A stretch of 64,000 nucleotides of DNA. It comes from JALYUM01 sp036688685. GTDB taxonomy: Bacteria > Pseudomonadota > Gammaproteobacteria > Burkholderiales > Burkholderiaceae_D. The notes beneath the pieces were generated by a model. The model searched no databases. It had not been told where the DNA came from and saw nothing but the letters and a program-made list of their open reading frames with translations. The position numbers and the translations under genes were made by a program. The stretch lies in contig NZ_JAQQPS010000010.1 of assembly GCF_036688685.1 (NCBI RefSeq), forward strand, positions 124,001 to 188,000, read 5' to 3'. This document shows, one piece after another, positions 1 through 8,656 of the stretch. The stretch's first letter is position 1, and every line of letters starts with the position of its first letter.

Positions 1-493
1 GTCCACCGCCAAGGCGCTGGCCCAGCATTTCGGTAACCTGGACGCGCTGCTGCACGCGGCCACCTGGGAGAACGGCATCCAGCTGCTGGAAGTGGCCGAC
101 GTCGGCCCGATTGTGGCGCGCTCGATTAGCGCATTCCTCAGCGACGCCGACAACCTGGCGCTGGTGAACACGCTGCGCGCCCAGCTCTACTTCCAAGAGG
201 GTAGCCACGTCATGCAGAACGCCGGGCCGTTTGCCGGCATGACCTTCGTCCTGACCGGAACCCTGCCGGCACTGTCGCGCGACGAAGCCGGTGCGCTGAT
301 CGAAGCGGCCGGCGGCAAGGTGGCCAGCTCGGTCTCCAAAAAAACCACGTACGTCGTGGCCGGCGCCGACGCCGGCAGCAAGCTGGCCAAAGCGGAAACG
401 CTGGGCCTGGCCATCCTCGACGAAGCGGCGCTGCTGGCGCTGCTGGCAAAATCGACTACTCCACAAGAAACCCTGGAAACTGACACCCCATGA
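1..493 (+). CDS. ligA: NAD-dependent DNA ligase, C-terminal part (5' end outside window)
   Basis: This is the end of bacterial LigA, which seals nicks during replication and repair using NAD+. The open frame runs from base 2 without a start, so the gene begins left of the window. The visible part holds the end of the helix-hairpin-helix region (STAKALAQHFGNLDALL near the start) and a C-terminal BRCT domain at about bases 220-440 with the typical GMTFVLTGTLP strand, GGKV turn and KTTYVVAG segment. Its stop overlaps the galU start as ATGA, which suggests translational coupling. Only about 163 residues can be seen, so the adenylation domain cannot be checked. Confidence 0.93.
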   Translation, partial: STAKALAQHFGNLDALLHAATWENGIQLLEVADVGPIVARSISAFLSDADNLALVNTLRAQLYFQEGSHVMQNAGPFAGMTFVLTGTLPALSRDEAGALIEAAGGKVASSVSKKTTYVVAGADAGSKLAKAETLGLAILDEAALLALLAKSTTPQETLETDTP

Positions 494-1377
494 CCCTCAT
501 TCGCAAAGCCGTTTTTCCCGTTGCCGGCCTCGGTAGCCGCTTCCTGCCCGCCACCAAGGCCCAGCCGAAAGAGATGCTGCCGGTGGTCGACAAGCCGCTG
601 ATCCAGTACGCGGTGGAAGAGGCGGTCGCCGCCGGCATCAACGAAATGATCTTCATCACCGGGCGCAACAAGCGCGCCATCGAGGACCATTTCGACAAGG
701 CCTACGAACTGGAATCGGAGCTGGAAGCGGCCGGCAAGCAGGCGCTGCTCGAGATGGTGCGCACAGTGGTGCCGAAGAACATCACCTGCATCTACATCCG
801 CCAGTCGGCGCCGCTGGGCCTCGGCCACGCGGTGCTGTGCGCGCGCCCGGTGGTGGGCAACGAGCCGTTCGCCGTGCTGCTGGCCGACGACTTCATGGAC
901 ACCGATGCCGGCGTGCGCCCGGTACTGGCCCAGATGACCGACGTATTCGAATACGAGCGCTGCAGCGTGCTGGCCGTGCAGGACGTGCCGCGCGAGCACA
1001 CGCGCCAGTACGGCATCGTCAGCGCGGCGCCGTACCGCGCCAACCTGGAGCTGGTATCGGGCATCGTCGAAAAGCCGCAGCCTGAGGTCGCGCCGTCGAC
1101 CCTGGCCGTGGTGGGACGCTACGTGCTCACGCCACGCATTTTCGATTACCTGGAAAATATCGGCATCGGCACCGGCGGCGAAATCCAGCTGACCGACGGC
1201 ATCGCCGCACTGATGGCCAGCGAACGCGTGCTGGCCTGCCGTTACCACGGCCAGCGTTACGATTGCGGCTCCAAGCTGGGCTACCTGAAGGCGATGACGG
1301 CAATGGGTCTGAAGCACCCGGAAACGGGCGCAGGTTTTGCAGAATTCCTGAAAGAATTGAGTGCGAGGGCAGCATGA
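490..1377 (+). CDS. galU: UTP--glucose-1-phosphate uridylyltransferase
   Basis: GalU makes UDP-glucose from UTP and glucose-1-phosphate in the cytoplasm, feeding LPS core, exopolysaccharide and trehalose routes. The 295-aa length is normal for the family. The N-terminus has the nucleotide-binding signature FPVAGLGSRFLPATKAQPKE, followed by MLPVVDKPLIQYAVEEA, and the middle has ADDFMDTD for the metal site. The start overlaps the ligA stop by 4 nt and the stop overlaps the def start as ATGA, so the three genes are probably co-transcribed. Confidence 0.96.
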   Translation: MTLIRKAVFPVAGLGSRFLPATKAQPKEMLPVVDKPLIQYAVEEAVAAGINEMIFITGRNKRAIEDHFDKAYELESELEAAGKQALLEMVRTVVPKNITCIYIRQSAPLGLGHAVLCARPVVGNEPFAVLLADDFMDTDAGVRPVLAQMTDVFEYERCSVLAVQDVPREHTRQYGIVSAAPYRANLELVSGIVEKPQPEVAPSTLAVVGRYVLTPRIFDYLENIGIGTGGEIQLTDGIAALMASERVLACRYHGQRYDCGSKLGYLKAMTAMGLKHPETGAGFAEFLKELSARAA

Positions 1378-1910
1378 CCGTTCGTGAAATCCTGAAGATG
1401 GGCGACCCGCGCTTGCTGCGCGTGGCCGAACCTGTCACCGAATTCGACACGCCGGCGCTGCAAGAGCTGATTGCCGACATGTTTGACACCATGCATGCCG
1501 CCAACGGCGCCGGTCTGGCCGCGCCCCAGATCGGGGTCAACCTGCAACTGGTGATCTACGGCTTCAAGGACAATGCGCGCTATCCGGATGCGCCGGCCGT
1601 GCCGGAGACGGTCCTGATCAATCCCGTGCTGGCGCCCTTGTCGAACGCGATGGAAGAAGCCTTCGAAGGCTGCCTGTCGGTGCCGGGCCTGCGTGGTTCG
1701 GTGCCGCGCTACACGCAGCTGCACTACGAGGGTGTCGACCAGTTCGGCAATCTGATCAGCCGCGATGTCGATGGATTTCATGCGCGCGTGGTGCAGCATG
1801 AAGTCGATCACCTGCTGGGTATCCTGTACCCGATGCGGATCCAGAATTTCGCCAATTTCGGCTATACGTCGGTCATGTTCCCGGACCTCGATCCGGACGA
1901 GGACGATTGA
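1374..1910 (+). CDS. def: Peptide deformylase
   Basis: Removes the formyl group from nascent N-terminal methionine. The 178-aa frame from ATG 1374 has all three family motifs: GAGLAAPQIG (residues 45-54), EGCLSVPG with the metal ligand C100, and HEVDH with H142, E143 and H146. This start is preferred because it overlaps the galU stop as ATGA; the frame stays open further upstream, but that would intrude into galU. This is a second def-like position away from the usual def-fmt pair, so a paralogue elsewhere is possible. The stop overlaps the next start by 1 nt. Confidence 0.95.
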   Translation: MTVREILKMGDPRLLRVAEPVTEFDTPALQELIADMFDTMHAANGAGLAAPQIGVNLQLVIYGFKDNARYPDAPAVPETVLINPVLAPLSNAMEEAFEGCLSVPGLRGSVPRYTQLHYEGVDQFGNLISRDVDGFHARVVQHEVDHLLGILYPMRIQNFANFGYTSVMFPDLDPDEDD

Positions 1911-2410
1911 TGCGCAAACTAACTAAATCGTTGCCGTTGGTGGCGCTGGTCGTGGCCAGCGGCGCGGCGCAGGCGGACGACTGGTTCACCAGAATCGACG
2001 CCGACCCGCGCAGCGAGCTGTGGGTTGACACCGGTTTTGCCACTGCCCACTTCGACAGCGGCAAGGGCCTCAATGGCCGCAACACGGGCTACGGCGCCGA
2101 GTACCGCTTTTCCGGGACCATGGCCGCCACCGCCGGTCATTTCTATAACAGCGACCGCAGCCACTCGTCGTACGGCGGCCTGATCTGGCAACCTTACGCC
2201 ATCGGGCCGCTGCGCCTGGGCGCGACCGTGGCCGGCTTCAACGGTTACCCGCGCGTGCGCGGCGGCCGCTGGTTCCCGGCGCTGATTCCCACCCTGACGC
2301 TGGAGTACCAGCGTGTTGGCGTGAACATCGGCATCATCCCCACCATCGGCGACCGGCTGTATGGCGGGGTGTCGGTGCAGCTGAAGTTCAAGCTGTACGA
2401 CGGTAAGTAA
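1910..2410 (+). CDS. Small exported beta-barrel-like protein of unknown function
   Basis: A 166-aa protein with a signal peptide (residues 1-20, cleavage after GAAQA) and then alternating aromatic and glycine-rich strands: FATAHF, GYGAEYRFSG, LRLGATVAGFNGYP, LEYQRVGVNIGIIP, LYGGVSVQLKFKLY. That pattern and the final aromatic-rich strand suggest a small outer-membrane barrel. I do not recognise a named family; PagP was considered but its motifs are absent. The ATG overlaps the def TGA by 1 nt (TGATG), so it is translated with def, and the run ends at the palindromic terminator immediately downstream. Confidence 0.7.
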   Translation: MRKLTKSLPLVALVVASGAAQADDWFTRIDADPRSELWVDTGFATAHFDSGKGLNGRNTGYGAEYRFSGTMAATAGHFYNSDRSHSSYGGLIWQPYAIGPLRLGATVAGFNGYPRVRGGRWFPALIPTLTLEYQRVGVNIGIIPTIGDRLYGGVSVQLKFKLYDGK

Positions 2411-2420
2411 TCAGGGCGTA

Positions 2421-2450
2421 AAAAAAGACAGACCGCGGTCTGTCTTTTTT
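2421..2450. terminator. Perfect-palindrome bidirectional terminator
   Basis: A 30-nt perfect inverted repeat. It has six A, the GACAGACCG arm, its exact complement, and six T (eight T on the plus strand). It lies between two convergent genes, 10 nt after the plus-strand stop and 15 nt before the minus-strand stop, and gives a GC stem followed by a U-tract on both strands. Confidence 0.93.
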
Positions 2451-2465
2451 TTGGGGAAGCGCAGC

Positions 2466-2816
2466 TTACTTGACGACTGCGGCTTCTTTGGTAGCATCGG
2501 CCTTGACAGCGGCATCGGCCTTCTTCGACGCAGCCTTTGCCTTGGCAGCTTTCTTTTCCTTGGCCGAGGTTTTGTGGGCAGCGGCGACGGCAGGGGCAGC
2601 ATCCGGGCCGCCGGTGGCATCCTTGGCTTCGGCCTTGACGATCTTGCCAGCCGATTTGGTGCTGGCCTTGGTCACGTCCTTGGCTTCGACGGCAGTGGCG
2701 CCGGTAACGGTGGCGGCTTGCTTGGCATCGGCTTTCGCGACGGTAGCGGCCGGCGCCTGGGCGAAAGCGGAACCTGCAACGAGGGTGATGAACAGTGTGG
2801 AGAGTACTTTTTTCAT
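2466..2816 (-). CDS. Alanine/lysine-rich exported protein of unknown function
   Basis: A 116-aa protein. It has a signal peptide (MKKVLSTLFITLVAGSAFAQ, cleaved after AFA) followed by a low-complexity mature chain made mostly of Ala, Lys, Thr and Val, with several KADAK/KAEAK-like units and no Cys or Trp. The ATG at 2816 is chosen over the in-frame ATG at 2825 because AAGGA lies 8 nt upstream of it. The composition resembles histone-H1-like or cell-envelope Ala/Lys-rich proteins, but the signal peptide argues for the periplasm. No enzyme domain is visible and the function is unknown. Its 3' end shares the palindromic terminator. Confidence 0.75.
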   Translation of the reverse strand: MKKVLSTLFITLVAGSAFAQAPAATVAKADAKQAATVTGATAVEAKDVTKASTKSAGKIVKAEAKDATGGPDAAPAVAAAHKTSAKEKKAAKAKAASKKADAAVKADATKEAAVVK

Positions 2817-2924
2817 GATGGGCATCCTTGGTGGTTGATCAGGTGGTTTGTTCTGTGCGACTGAGCCATTAACGGCCCGCTGCCGCCCCTGGTTGACGCC
2901 TTTACATCTGGTAACACTTGCGCG

Positions 2925-3692
2925 CTATCCACGCGCCAGCATCACCACCGCCGTGACCACCAGCAGCACGCAAAAACCGAGCCGCAATTTGACCGCTGGC
3001 AGCCGGTACGCCAGCGCCACGCCCCACGACACGCTGACCAGGCCACCGAGCGCCAGCGGCGCACCCACAGTCCAGTCGACGTTGCCCGCCTGCGCGTAGC
3101 TGGCCAGGGCCGTCACCGACGCCGGGATCACGAGTGCCAGCGCGATGCCCTGGGCCTGCGTCTGGCGCATGCCGAACAGGCTGACCAGTGCCGGCACGCT
3201 GACCAGGCCGCCGCCGATCGTGAACAGGCCGGACATCAAGCCGCTCAACACGCCCACACCGGGGACGAAGCGCATCGGCCACAGCGCCACCGAGTGCAGC
3301 GCCGGCCGCGCGCGGATCTGCCAGATGAAGTACACGGCCAGCGCAATCAGGAACAGGGCAAAGCTGCGCCGCAGCTGGTCGGCGCCGAGGCGCGCGGCAA
3401 AATGCGCTGCCAGCGCCGCCGCGCCGATCGACAACACGATCATCCACGCCAGCGCGCGGAAATCGACCGGCGTGCGCTGGTGATAGCGCCAGAAACCGAC
3501 CAGCACATTCGGCAGGATCATCACCAGCGCGGTGCCCTGCGCCAGGTGCTGGTCCATGCCGTATAGACCGGCCAGAATCGGGATCGCAATCAGGCCGCCA
3601 CCGATGCCGAGCAGGCCGCCGACTGCGCCGAGCAGCACGCCCAGGCCGAGGTTGATGGCAATGGCCGGCAGCAGCGTCAGCGCGATGCTCAA
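2925..3692 (-). CDS. TSUP-family (TauE/SafE, DUF81) membrane permease
   Basis: A 255-aa integral membrane protein with the two-fold repeat typical of the sulfite exporter/TSUP family. Each half carries a glycine-rich turn after a hydrophobic helix: GAVGGLLGIGGGLIAIP near residue 30 and SGLMSGLFTIGGGLVSVP near residue 160. Members move sulfur-containing or small organic anions; the substrate cannot be told here. The start is read as TTG at 3692, which overlaps the TGA of the upstream DUF885 gene (ATTGAGC) and gives a normal-length N-terminus. The frame remains open upstream but inside DUF885. It is the last gene of the M28-DUF885-TSUP operon. Confidence 0.85.
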   Translation of the reverse strand: MSIALTLLPAIAINLGLGVLLGAVGGLLGIGGGLIAIPILAGLYGMDQHLAQGTALVMILPNVLVGFWRYHQRTPVDFRALAWMIVLSIGAAALAAHFAARLGADQLRRSFALFLIALAVYFIWQIRARPALHSVALWPMRFVPGVGVLSGLMSGLFTIGGGLVSVPALVSLFGMRQTQAQGIALALVIPASVTALASYAQAGNVDWTVGAPLALGGLVSVSWGVALAYRLPAVKLRLGFCVLLVVTAVVMLARG

Positions 3693-5470
3693 TTGCCGTC
3701 CGCCGTCACGGCTTTGGCGTCGGCATAAGGATTCTTGCCCCCGTCCGCGATAAAGGTGTCGATGCGCGCCGTGAGCACCGGCAGCGGCACCGAACCGAGT
3801 TGCAGCACGGTGTCGTGGAAGGCGCGGATATCGAACTTCGGCCCCAGCGCCGCTTCCGCCTTCCGGCGCGCTTCGAGGATCGCCATCTGGCCCAGGTAGT
3901 ACGACAGCGCCTGGCCCGGCCATGAAATATAGCGGTCTACTTCGGTTTCGATTTCATGATCGGACAGGGCGGTGTTGTCGTGCATGTAGGCCAGCGCCTG
4001 CTCGCGCGTCCAGCCCTGCGCATGGACGCCGGTGTCGACCACCAGGCGCGCCGCGCGCCAGGCCTGGTAACTGAGCATGCCGAAGGTTTCGTACGGGGTG
4101 GCGTAGATGTCCATCTCGACACCCAGGCGTTCGCAGTACAGCGCCCAGCCTTCGCCGTAGGCCGAAATATAGGCCTTGCGGAAGTTCGGCACATGCTTTT
4201 GTTCCGCCGCGATCGGCAACTGGAAGGCGTGGCCCGGCGCGGATTCGTGCAGCGTCAGCGCGGGCAGGCTGTAGAGCGCGCGCGCCGGCAGATTGTAGGT
4301 GTTGACGAGATACACGCCCGGCCCGCCGCGCGCGGCCGTGTAGAACGGCGCCTGGTCGGGCGGGACCGGGATGATGGCAAAGCGCTGGCGCGGCAGGTAG
4401 CCGAAATACCGGGCCGATTTGGCGTCGAATTTTTTCGCGGTCCAGGCCGCGCGCATCAGCAGCTCTTCCGGCGTTTTGGCATAGAACTGCGGGTCGGTGC
4501 GCAGAAAGGTCAGGAACGCGGGGAAGCTGCCCGTAAAGCCGGTCTGCTTGATGGTGGCATCCATCTCGGCGCGGATCTTGCCCATCTCGGACAAACCGGT
4601 CTGGTGGATCTGCGCGGGCGTGAGCGCCGTGGTCGTGAACTCGGTGATCTTCGACTGGTAGTAGGCCGCGCCGTCCGGCAGGCTGTACGCCGCCAGCGTG
4701 GTGCGCGCCTTCGGCATGTACTCGGTGCGCATGAAGGCCAGCGCCTTCACGTAGGCCGGCTGCACATACCTGGCAATCGCCTCGCGCCCGCGTGCGCGCA
4801 AAGCTTCCTGCTGCGCGGCCGGAATGGTCGCCGGCATGGCCTTGAACGGGTCGAAGAACACGGTCTCGTCCGGGGTGGCGGCCGTGGCCACCGGCACCAG
4901 CGCGGCATCGCGCCCGGTCAGCGTGACCTGCGGCGGCGTGAAGCCGCGCGCCAGCCCGGCACGCATATTGGCCAGGTTTTCGTCGAAATAGACCGGCAGT
5001 GCGGCCAGGCGCCTGAGGTAGTTTTCGTAGCCGGGAAGGTCCCTGAACGGGCGCCGCGCAATGTAATTCACATTGGTCCAGAACGCGCTGTCGGCGTTCA
5101 CCGGCATTTCGTATTCACGAAAGCGCAGCGCGTCGACAAAGGCGGCGATCTGGGCGCGGTAGATGGCGTAGTCGACTTGCGCGGACGGCGACAGGCGCGC
5201 CGGATCGAGCGCGGCGAGCGACTTCATGATGCCCTGCCAGTACGCCAGGTGTTGCAGTTGCGTGGCGCTGTCTTCGTGTGGAAACGCCGGCCTGCCAGCG
5301 CGCGGTGACTCGTCGTCGCTGGCCAGGTCGTTGTCGACGCGCCAGCGCCACTCTTTTTCGTACAGTTTTTTAAATTGGGCATCGGTGGCGCTGGCGGCCG
5401 CCTGCACGGGTGCGGATAGCGTGGCAAGGGCGAAGGCGCTGGCCAGCATCAGTTGAACGGGCGCTTTCAT
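3689..5470 (-). CDS. DUF885 family zinc metallopeptidase, exported
   Basis: A 593-aa protein with a signal peptide (APVQLMLASAFALATLSA, cleaved near VQAAA) and the DUF885 fold. The zinc site is HESAPGH with H408, E409 and H414, followed by a GEGWALYCE segment that supplies further ligands. Family members are gluzincin-like peptidases found in the periplasm or anchored to the envelope. The ATG at 5470 overlaps the stop of the M28 peptidase (ATGA), so two exported peptidases are translated together. The pairing suggests stepwise breakdown of peptides in the periplasm. The specificity is not known. Confidence 0.88.
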   Translation of the reverse strand: MKAPVQLMLASAFALATLSAPVQAAASATDAQFKKLYEKEWRWRVDNDLASDDESPRAGRPAFPHEDSATQLQHLAYWQGIMKSLAALDPARLSPSAQVDYAIYRAQIAAFVDALRFREYEMPVNADSAFWTNVNYIARRPFRDLPGYENYLRRLAALPVYFDENLANMRAGLARGFTPPQVTLTGRDAALVPVATAATPDETVFFDPFKAMPATIPAAQQEALRARGREAIARYVQPAYVKALAFMRTEYMPKARTTLAAYSLPDGAAYYQSKITEFTTTALTPAQIHQTGLSEMGKIRAEMDATIKQTGFTGSFPAFLTFLRTDPQFYAKTPEELLMRAAWTAKKFDAKSARYFGYLPRQRFAIIPVPPDQAPFYTAARGGPGVYLVNTYNLPARALYSLPALTLHESAPGHAFQLPIAAEQKHVPNFRKAYISAYGEGWALYCERLGVEMDIYATPYETFGMLSYQAWRAARLVVDTGVHAQGWTREQALAYMHDNTALSDHEIETEVDRYISWPGQALSYYLGQMAILEARRKAEAALGPKFDIRAFHDTVLQLGSVPLPVLTARIDTFIADGGKNPYADAKAVTADGN

Positions 5471-7101
5471 CAACGCACCGGCTTGCTGATGGCCATGCCG
5501 GGTTTCCAGGTGGGCCGGGTCGCCCCGTTGGCCACCGCATACCCCAGGTTCAACGTGAACTGGGCCTGCTGCACCATGCCCGACAAATCCCACTCGGGCC
5601 TGTACTCGTCGCTCTCCTGGTGGTAATCCCTGGTGAAGGCGAGCATGCGCGCTTTTGCGCCGGCGGGATCTTTGTCGAATTCAAAATAGCCGTCGCCGGA
5701 GAACACCGCCGAACCGACGTTGAAGGCCGGGATGCCGGCCTTGGCAAAATTGAAGTGGTCGGCACGGAAGTAGGCGCCGCCCAGGTCCGGCACCGCGGGC
5801 GCCAGGCGCAGGCCCATCGCCTTGGCCACCTGTTGCGAGGTGGCATACAGAGTGCTGCGCTCGGCGCCGGCCACGCCAATGGCGCGCGTGGTGCCGACGA
5901 AATTGAGCGAGTCGAGGTTCAGATCGGCCACCGTTTTATCGAGCGGCCACAGGGGCGAACGCACGTAGCCGAGCGCGCCAATCAAACCCTGTTCTTCGGC
6001 GCAGGGCCAGAGGAAAATCTGGGTGCGTCTGGCCGGCTGCCTGACCGCCACCTGGGCCATTGCCAGCAGGGCGGCGGCGCCGGACGCGTTGTCGATGGCG
6101 CCGTTCCAGATATGGTCCGATTTGCCGTTGCCCGGATCGATGCCGAGGTGGTCCCAGTGCGCCGAATAGATGACAGCTTCGCTTTTCAAGGCCGGGTCGG
6201 TGCCCGGCACGATGCCGGCCACATTGAATTCTTCGATCTGGCGTACCTGGCTGTCGATGCTGGCGTTGACGCTGGCGTTCAGGGCCACCGGCTTGAAGCC
6301 GCGCACTTCGGCGGCGGCGCGCAGCTGGTCGAGGTCCTGACCGGCGCTGGTGAACAGGGTGCGCGCCATGTCTTCCGAGATCCAGCCCTGCAGCGCGTTG
6401 CCAGCGCCGGCGATGTGGAACTGCTCGCGCGAAAAGCTGTTTTGCGGAACCGACCACGGATACGAGGCGGACGCGGTGGTGTGGATCAGCAAAATGCCGG
6501 CCGCACCCTGGCGCACGGCTTCTTCGAATTTGTAGGTCCAGCGGCCCGGGTAGGTCAGCGACTTGCCGCCAAAGCGGTTCGGTTCGGCAGCGGTCGGCTG
6601 CGGGTCGTTGACCATTGCGATGATCAGCTTGCCCTTGACGTCGACCCCGGCAAAATCGTTCCACTTTTCGCCGTCGTCGACAATGCCGTAACCGACGAAC
6701 ACGATCGGCGCATCGAAGCGCGTCGCAGCCTGGCCATTGCCATTGCCGAATACCACATCGCGGCCCGGCACCGGCGCGAGCGTCTTGGCACCGGCTGAAA
6801 AGCGCAGGGCGCTGGTCGGCAGGGTGCTCTGGCCGAGCATGTTGATGGCCTGGCGATACTGGCCGCCATTGGCAGGCAGCAGCCCGATGGCCGCCGCCTG
6901 CGTTTCCAGGTAGCGCACGGCGAGGGCGCCGCCGCGCTGGCCGGTGCCGCGGCCTTCCAGCATGTCGTCGGCAAGAAAGGCGAGATGCGCGCGCAGGGGC
7001 GCCTCGGTGACGACGGGCAAACCAGCCGCAAAACTGGTGACGCTGGCAAGACTTGTCAATACGGCGAGGGCAGCCAGGCGCTGCGGGAACTGTGGTGACA
7101 T
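5470..7101 (-). CDS. M28-family zinc aminopeptidase with PA domain, exported
   Basis: A 543-aa secreted peptidase. A signal peptide (residues 1-25, ending SFA) is followed by an N-terminal segment (APLRAHLAFLADDMLEGRGTG), a PA insertion at about residues 120-250 and the M28 catalytic domain. The two-zinc site motifs are all present: SAHWDHLG, GAIDNASG, AEEQGLIGA, LNLDSLN, and the closing RADHFNFAKAGIPA with the last His. M28 enzymes release N-terminal residues from peptides. It is the first gene of an operon with DUF885 and TSUP genes. The upstream region holds an inverted repeat shared with the divergent histidine kinase. Confidence 0.92.
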   Translation of the reverse strand: MSPQFPQRLAALAVLTSLASVTSFAAGLPVVTEAPLRAHLAFLADDMLEGRGTGQRGGALAVRYLETQAAAIGLLPANGGQYRQAINMLGQSTLPTSALRFSAGAKTLAPVPGRDVVFGNGNGQAATRFDAPIVFVGYGIVDDGEKWNDFAGVDVKGKLIIAMVNDPQPTAAEPNRFGGKSLTYPGRWTYKFEEAVRQGAAGILLIHTTASASYPWSVPQNSFSREQFHIAGAGNALQGWISEDMARTLFTSAGQDLDQLRAAAEVRGFKPVALNASVNASIDSQVRQIEEFNVAGIVPGTDPALKSEAVIYSAHWDHLGIDPGNGKSDHIWNGAIDNASGAAALLAMAQVAVRQPARRTQIFLWPCAEEQGLIGALGYVRSPLWPLDKTVADLNLDSLNFVGTTRAIGVAGAERSTLYATSQQVAKAMGLRLAPAVPDLGGAYFRADHFNFAKAGIPAFNVGSAVFSGDGYFEFDKDPAGAKARMLAFTRDYHQESDEYRPEWDLSGMVQQAQFTLNLGYAVANGATRPTWKPGMAISKPVR

Positions 7102-7147
7102 GGTGACAAAACTTTCTTAGTCGAAACGAATCATGATGTTAGCATTT

Positions 7148-7166
7148 GAATCGTAAAATACGATTC
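7148..7166. promoter_or_regulatory. Inverted repeat, candidate operator between divergent genes
   Basis: GAATCGTA-AAA-TACGATTC is a perfect 8-bp inverted repeat with a 3-nt spacer in the 190-nt gap between the M28 peptidase operon and the histidine kinase. It sits just upstream of the TATAAT at 7178, where a bound protein could act on transcription. A further GAATCATG half-site lies at about 7129. Hairpin function is unlikely because there is no U-tract and the stem is AT-rich. Confidence 0.45.
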
Positions 7167-7177
7167 GTTAATGAGGA

Positions 7178-7183
7178 TATAAT
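7178..7183 (+). promoter_or_regulatory. Candidate -10 box of the hybrid histidine kinase gene
   Basis: A perfect TATAAT lies 109 nt upstream of the kinase ATG. There is no good -35 box at 16-18 nt (AAAATA region), so an activator bound at the adjacent inverted repeat could be needed. This reading is an inference from position. Confidence 0.4.
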
Positions 7184-7291
7184 TGGTCGGAAAATGCATG
7201 TTACCTTCGGGCACATAAACCACCAATCGGTCTACCGCGCCAGTTTCAGCCATACATGGCATCGCGATAAACGGCAGCGAACAATTCCGAC

Positions 7292-8656
7292 ATGATGACA
7301 AACGACGCCGCCCGTGGTGCAGCTCTGCACCCGGACGCATCTCCGACCTCCACCCTCGAACAGCGCTTGCTCGCCCGAATCGACCTGCTCGAACGGGAAG
7401 CGGTGCAGATGCGTCAGGCGATGCGCGAGCGTGAACTGCTGGCGCAGGAGGCCGCGCGCTTGCGCGAAGCGAATGAACACCTGGTGATTGCCGCGCTCGC
7501 AGCGCAGGGCTTGCGCGAAGAGGCCGAAGCGACCAATCTGCGCCAGAACGAATTTCTGGCGATGCTGGCGCACGAACTGCGCAACCCGCTCGCGCCGATC
7601 GGCATGGCCGGCGCACTGCTGGCGCGGGCGCCGAACGCATCGGCCCAAATGCTGCAGATGACCAGTGTGGTCAAGCGCCAGGTCGAGCACATGTCGCACC
7701 TGCTCGACGACTTGCTCGATGCGGCGCGTATCAGCGGCGGAAAAATCACGCTGTCGCCGGCGCCGGTGTCCCTCGCCGACGTGCTGGCGCAAGCCATCGA
7801 AACCGTCATGCCGCGCATCGAGGAGCGCCATCAATCGCTGGTGGTCGACCTGCCGCCGGGGCCCGTTGTACTGGAGGCCGATGGCGTACGCCTGACCCAG
7901 GTGTTCACCAATTTGCTGGCCAATGCGTCGAAATATACGGGCGATCAGGGTGCGGTGCGCCTGGCCGTCGCGGTGGACGGCGCAGCGGCCACCATCACCG
8001 TTGCCGACAATGGCACGGGCATCGGCGCCGATGTGCTGCCGCATATCTTCGATCTGTTCACGCAGGGTCCGCGCTCGCTGGCGCGCTCGGAAGGCGGCCT
8101 CGGGGTCGGGCTGAACGTGGTCCACAACCTGGTCACCATGCACGGTGGCCAGGTCCATGCGCACAGCGATGGCATCGGCCGTGGCACCACCTTCACCGTG
8201 GAGTTGCCGGTGCTGCAGGCCGGCGTGGCGCCGTTGCCGGCACCGGCGCCGCTCAACGGTGCCGGCGCGGCTTGCGCGGTGCTGCTCATCGAGGACAATG
8301 TCGACGCCTGCGACACCTTGTGCCACCTGCTGAGGCTGGAGGGCCACACGGTCGCCACCGCCCACAATGGCGCGGACGGGCTGGCGCTGGCGCTGGCGGG
8401 CGATTTCGATGTCGTCATTTGCGACATCGGCTTGCCCGGTCTGGATGGCTATCAAGTCCTGGGCAGCTTGCGCAGTGCGGTGGACGGCGCCAGGCCGTAT
8501 GCGATTGCGCTGTCGGGCTATTGCCAGGCGGACGATCGGGCGCGCGCGCTCGACGCGGGCTTCGACCAGTACCTGGTGAAACCGATCCAGCCCGATCTGC
8601 TGCTGACGGTGATCGGGTCCGAGCTGTGCCAGTGTCGACGCGCAATCACTAAGTAA
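7292..8656 (+). CDS. Hybrid sensor histidine kinase/response regulator without membrane sensor
   Basis: A 454-aa signalling protein. Residues 20-85 are charged and Leu-rich (coiled coil), then come the HisKA H-box MLAHELRNPL with H94, an HATPase domain (N box NLLANASKYT, G1 DNGTGIG, G2 GGLGVGL) and a C-terminal receiver domain with IEDN, the phospho-acceptor D378 in CDIGLPG and K430 in VKP. No transmembrane segment or PAS domain is visible, so it should be cytoplasmic and take input through the coiled coil or a partner protein. No dedicated output regulator is adjacent. Its last codons overlap those of the convergent aminotransferase by 8 nt. Confidence 0.92.
   Translation: MMTNDAARGAALHPDASPTSTLEQRLLARIDLLEREAVQMRQAMRERELLAQEAARLREANEHLVIAALAAQGLREEAEATNLRQNEFLAMLAHELRNPLAPIGMAGALLARAPNASAQMLQMTSVVKRQVEHMSHLLDDLLDAARISGGKITLSPAPVSLADVLAQAIETVMPRIEERHQSLVVDLPPGPVVLEADGVRLTQVFTNLLANASKYTGDQGAVRLAVAVDGAAATITVADNGTGIGADVLPHIFDLFTQGPRSLARSEGGLGVGLNVVHNLVTMHGGQVHAHSDGIGRGTTFTVELPVLQAGVAPLPAPAPLNGAGAACAVLLIEDNVDACDTLCHLLRLEGHTVATAHNGADGLALALAGDFDVVICDIGLPGLDGYQVLGSLRSAVDGARPYAIALSGYCQADDRARALDAGFDQYLVKPIQPDLLLTVIGSELCQCRRAITK

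Noticed and set aside
1910..2410. Assignment of the small exported protein as PagP (lipid A palmitoyltransferase)
   Set aside because: Size and barrel-like pattern fit, but the PagP catalytic His/Asp/Ser motifs and its typical N-terminal helix are not visible.
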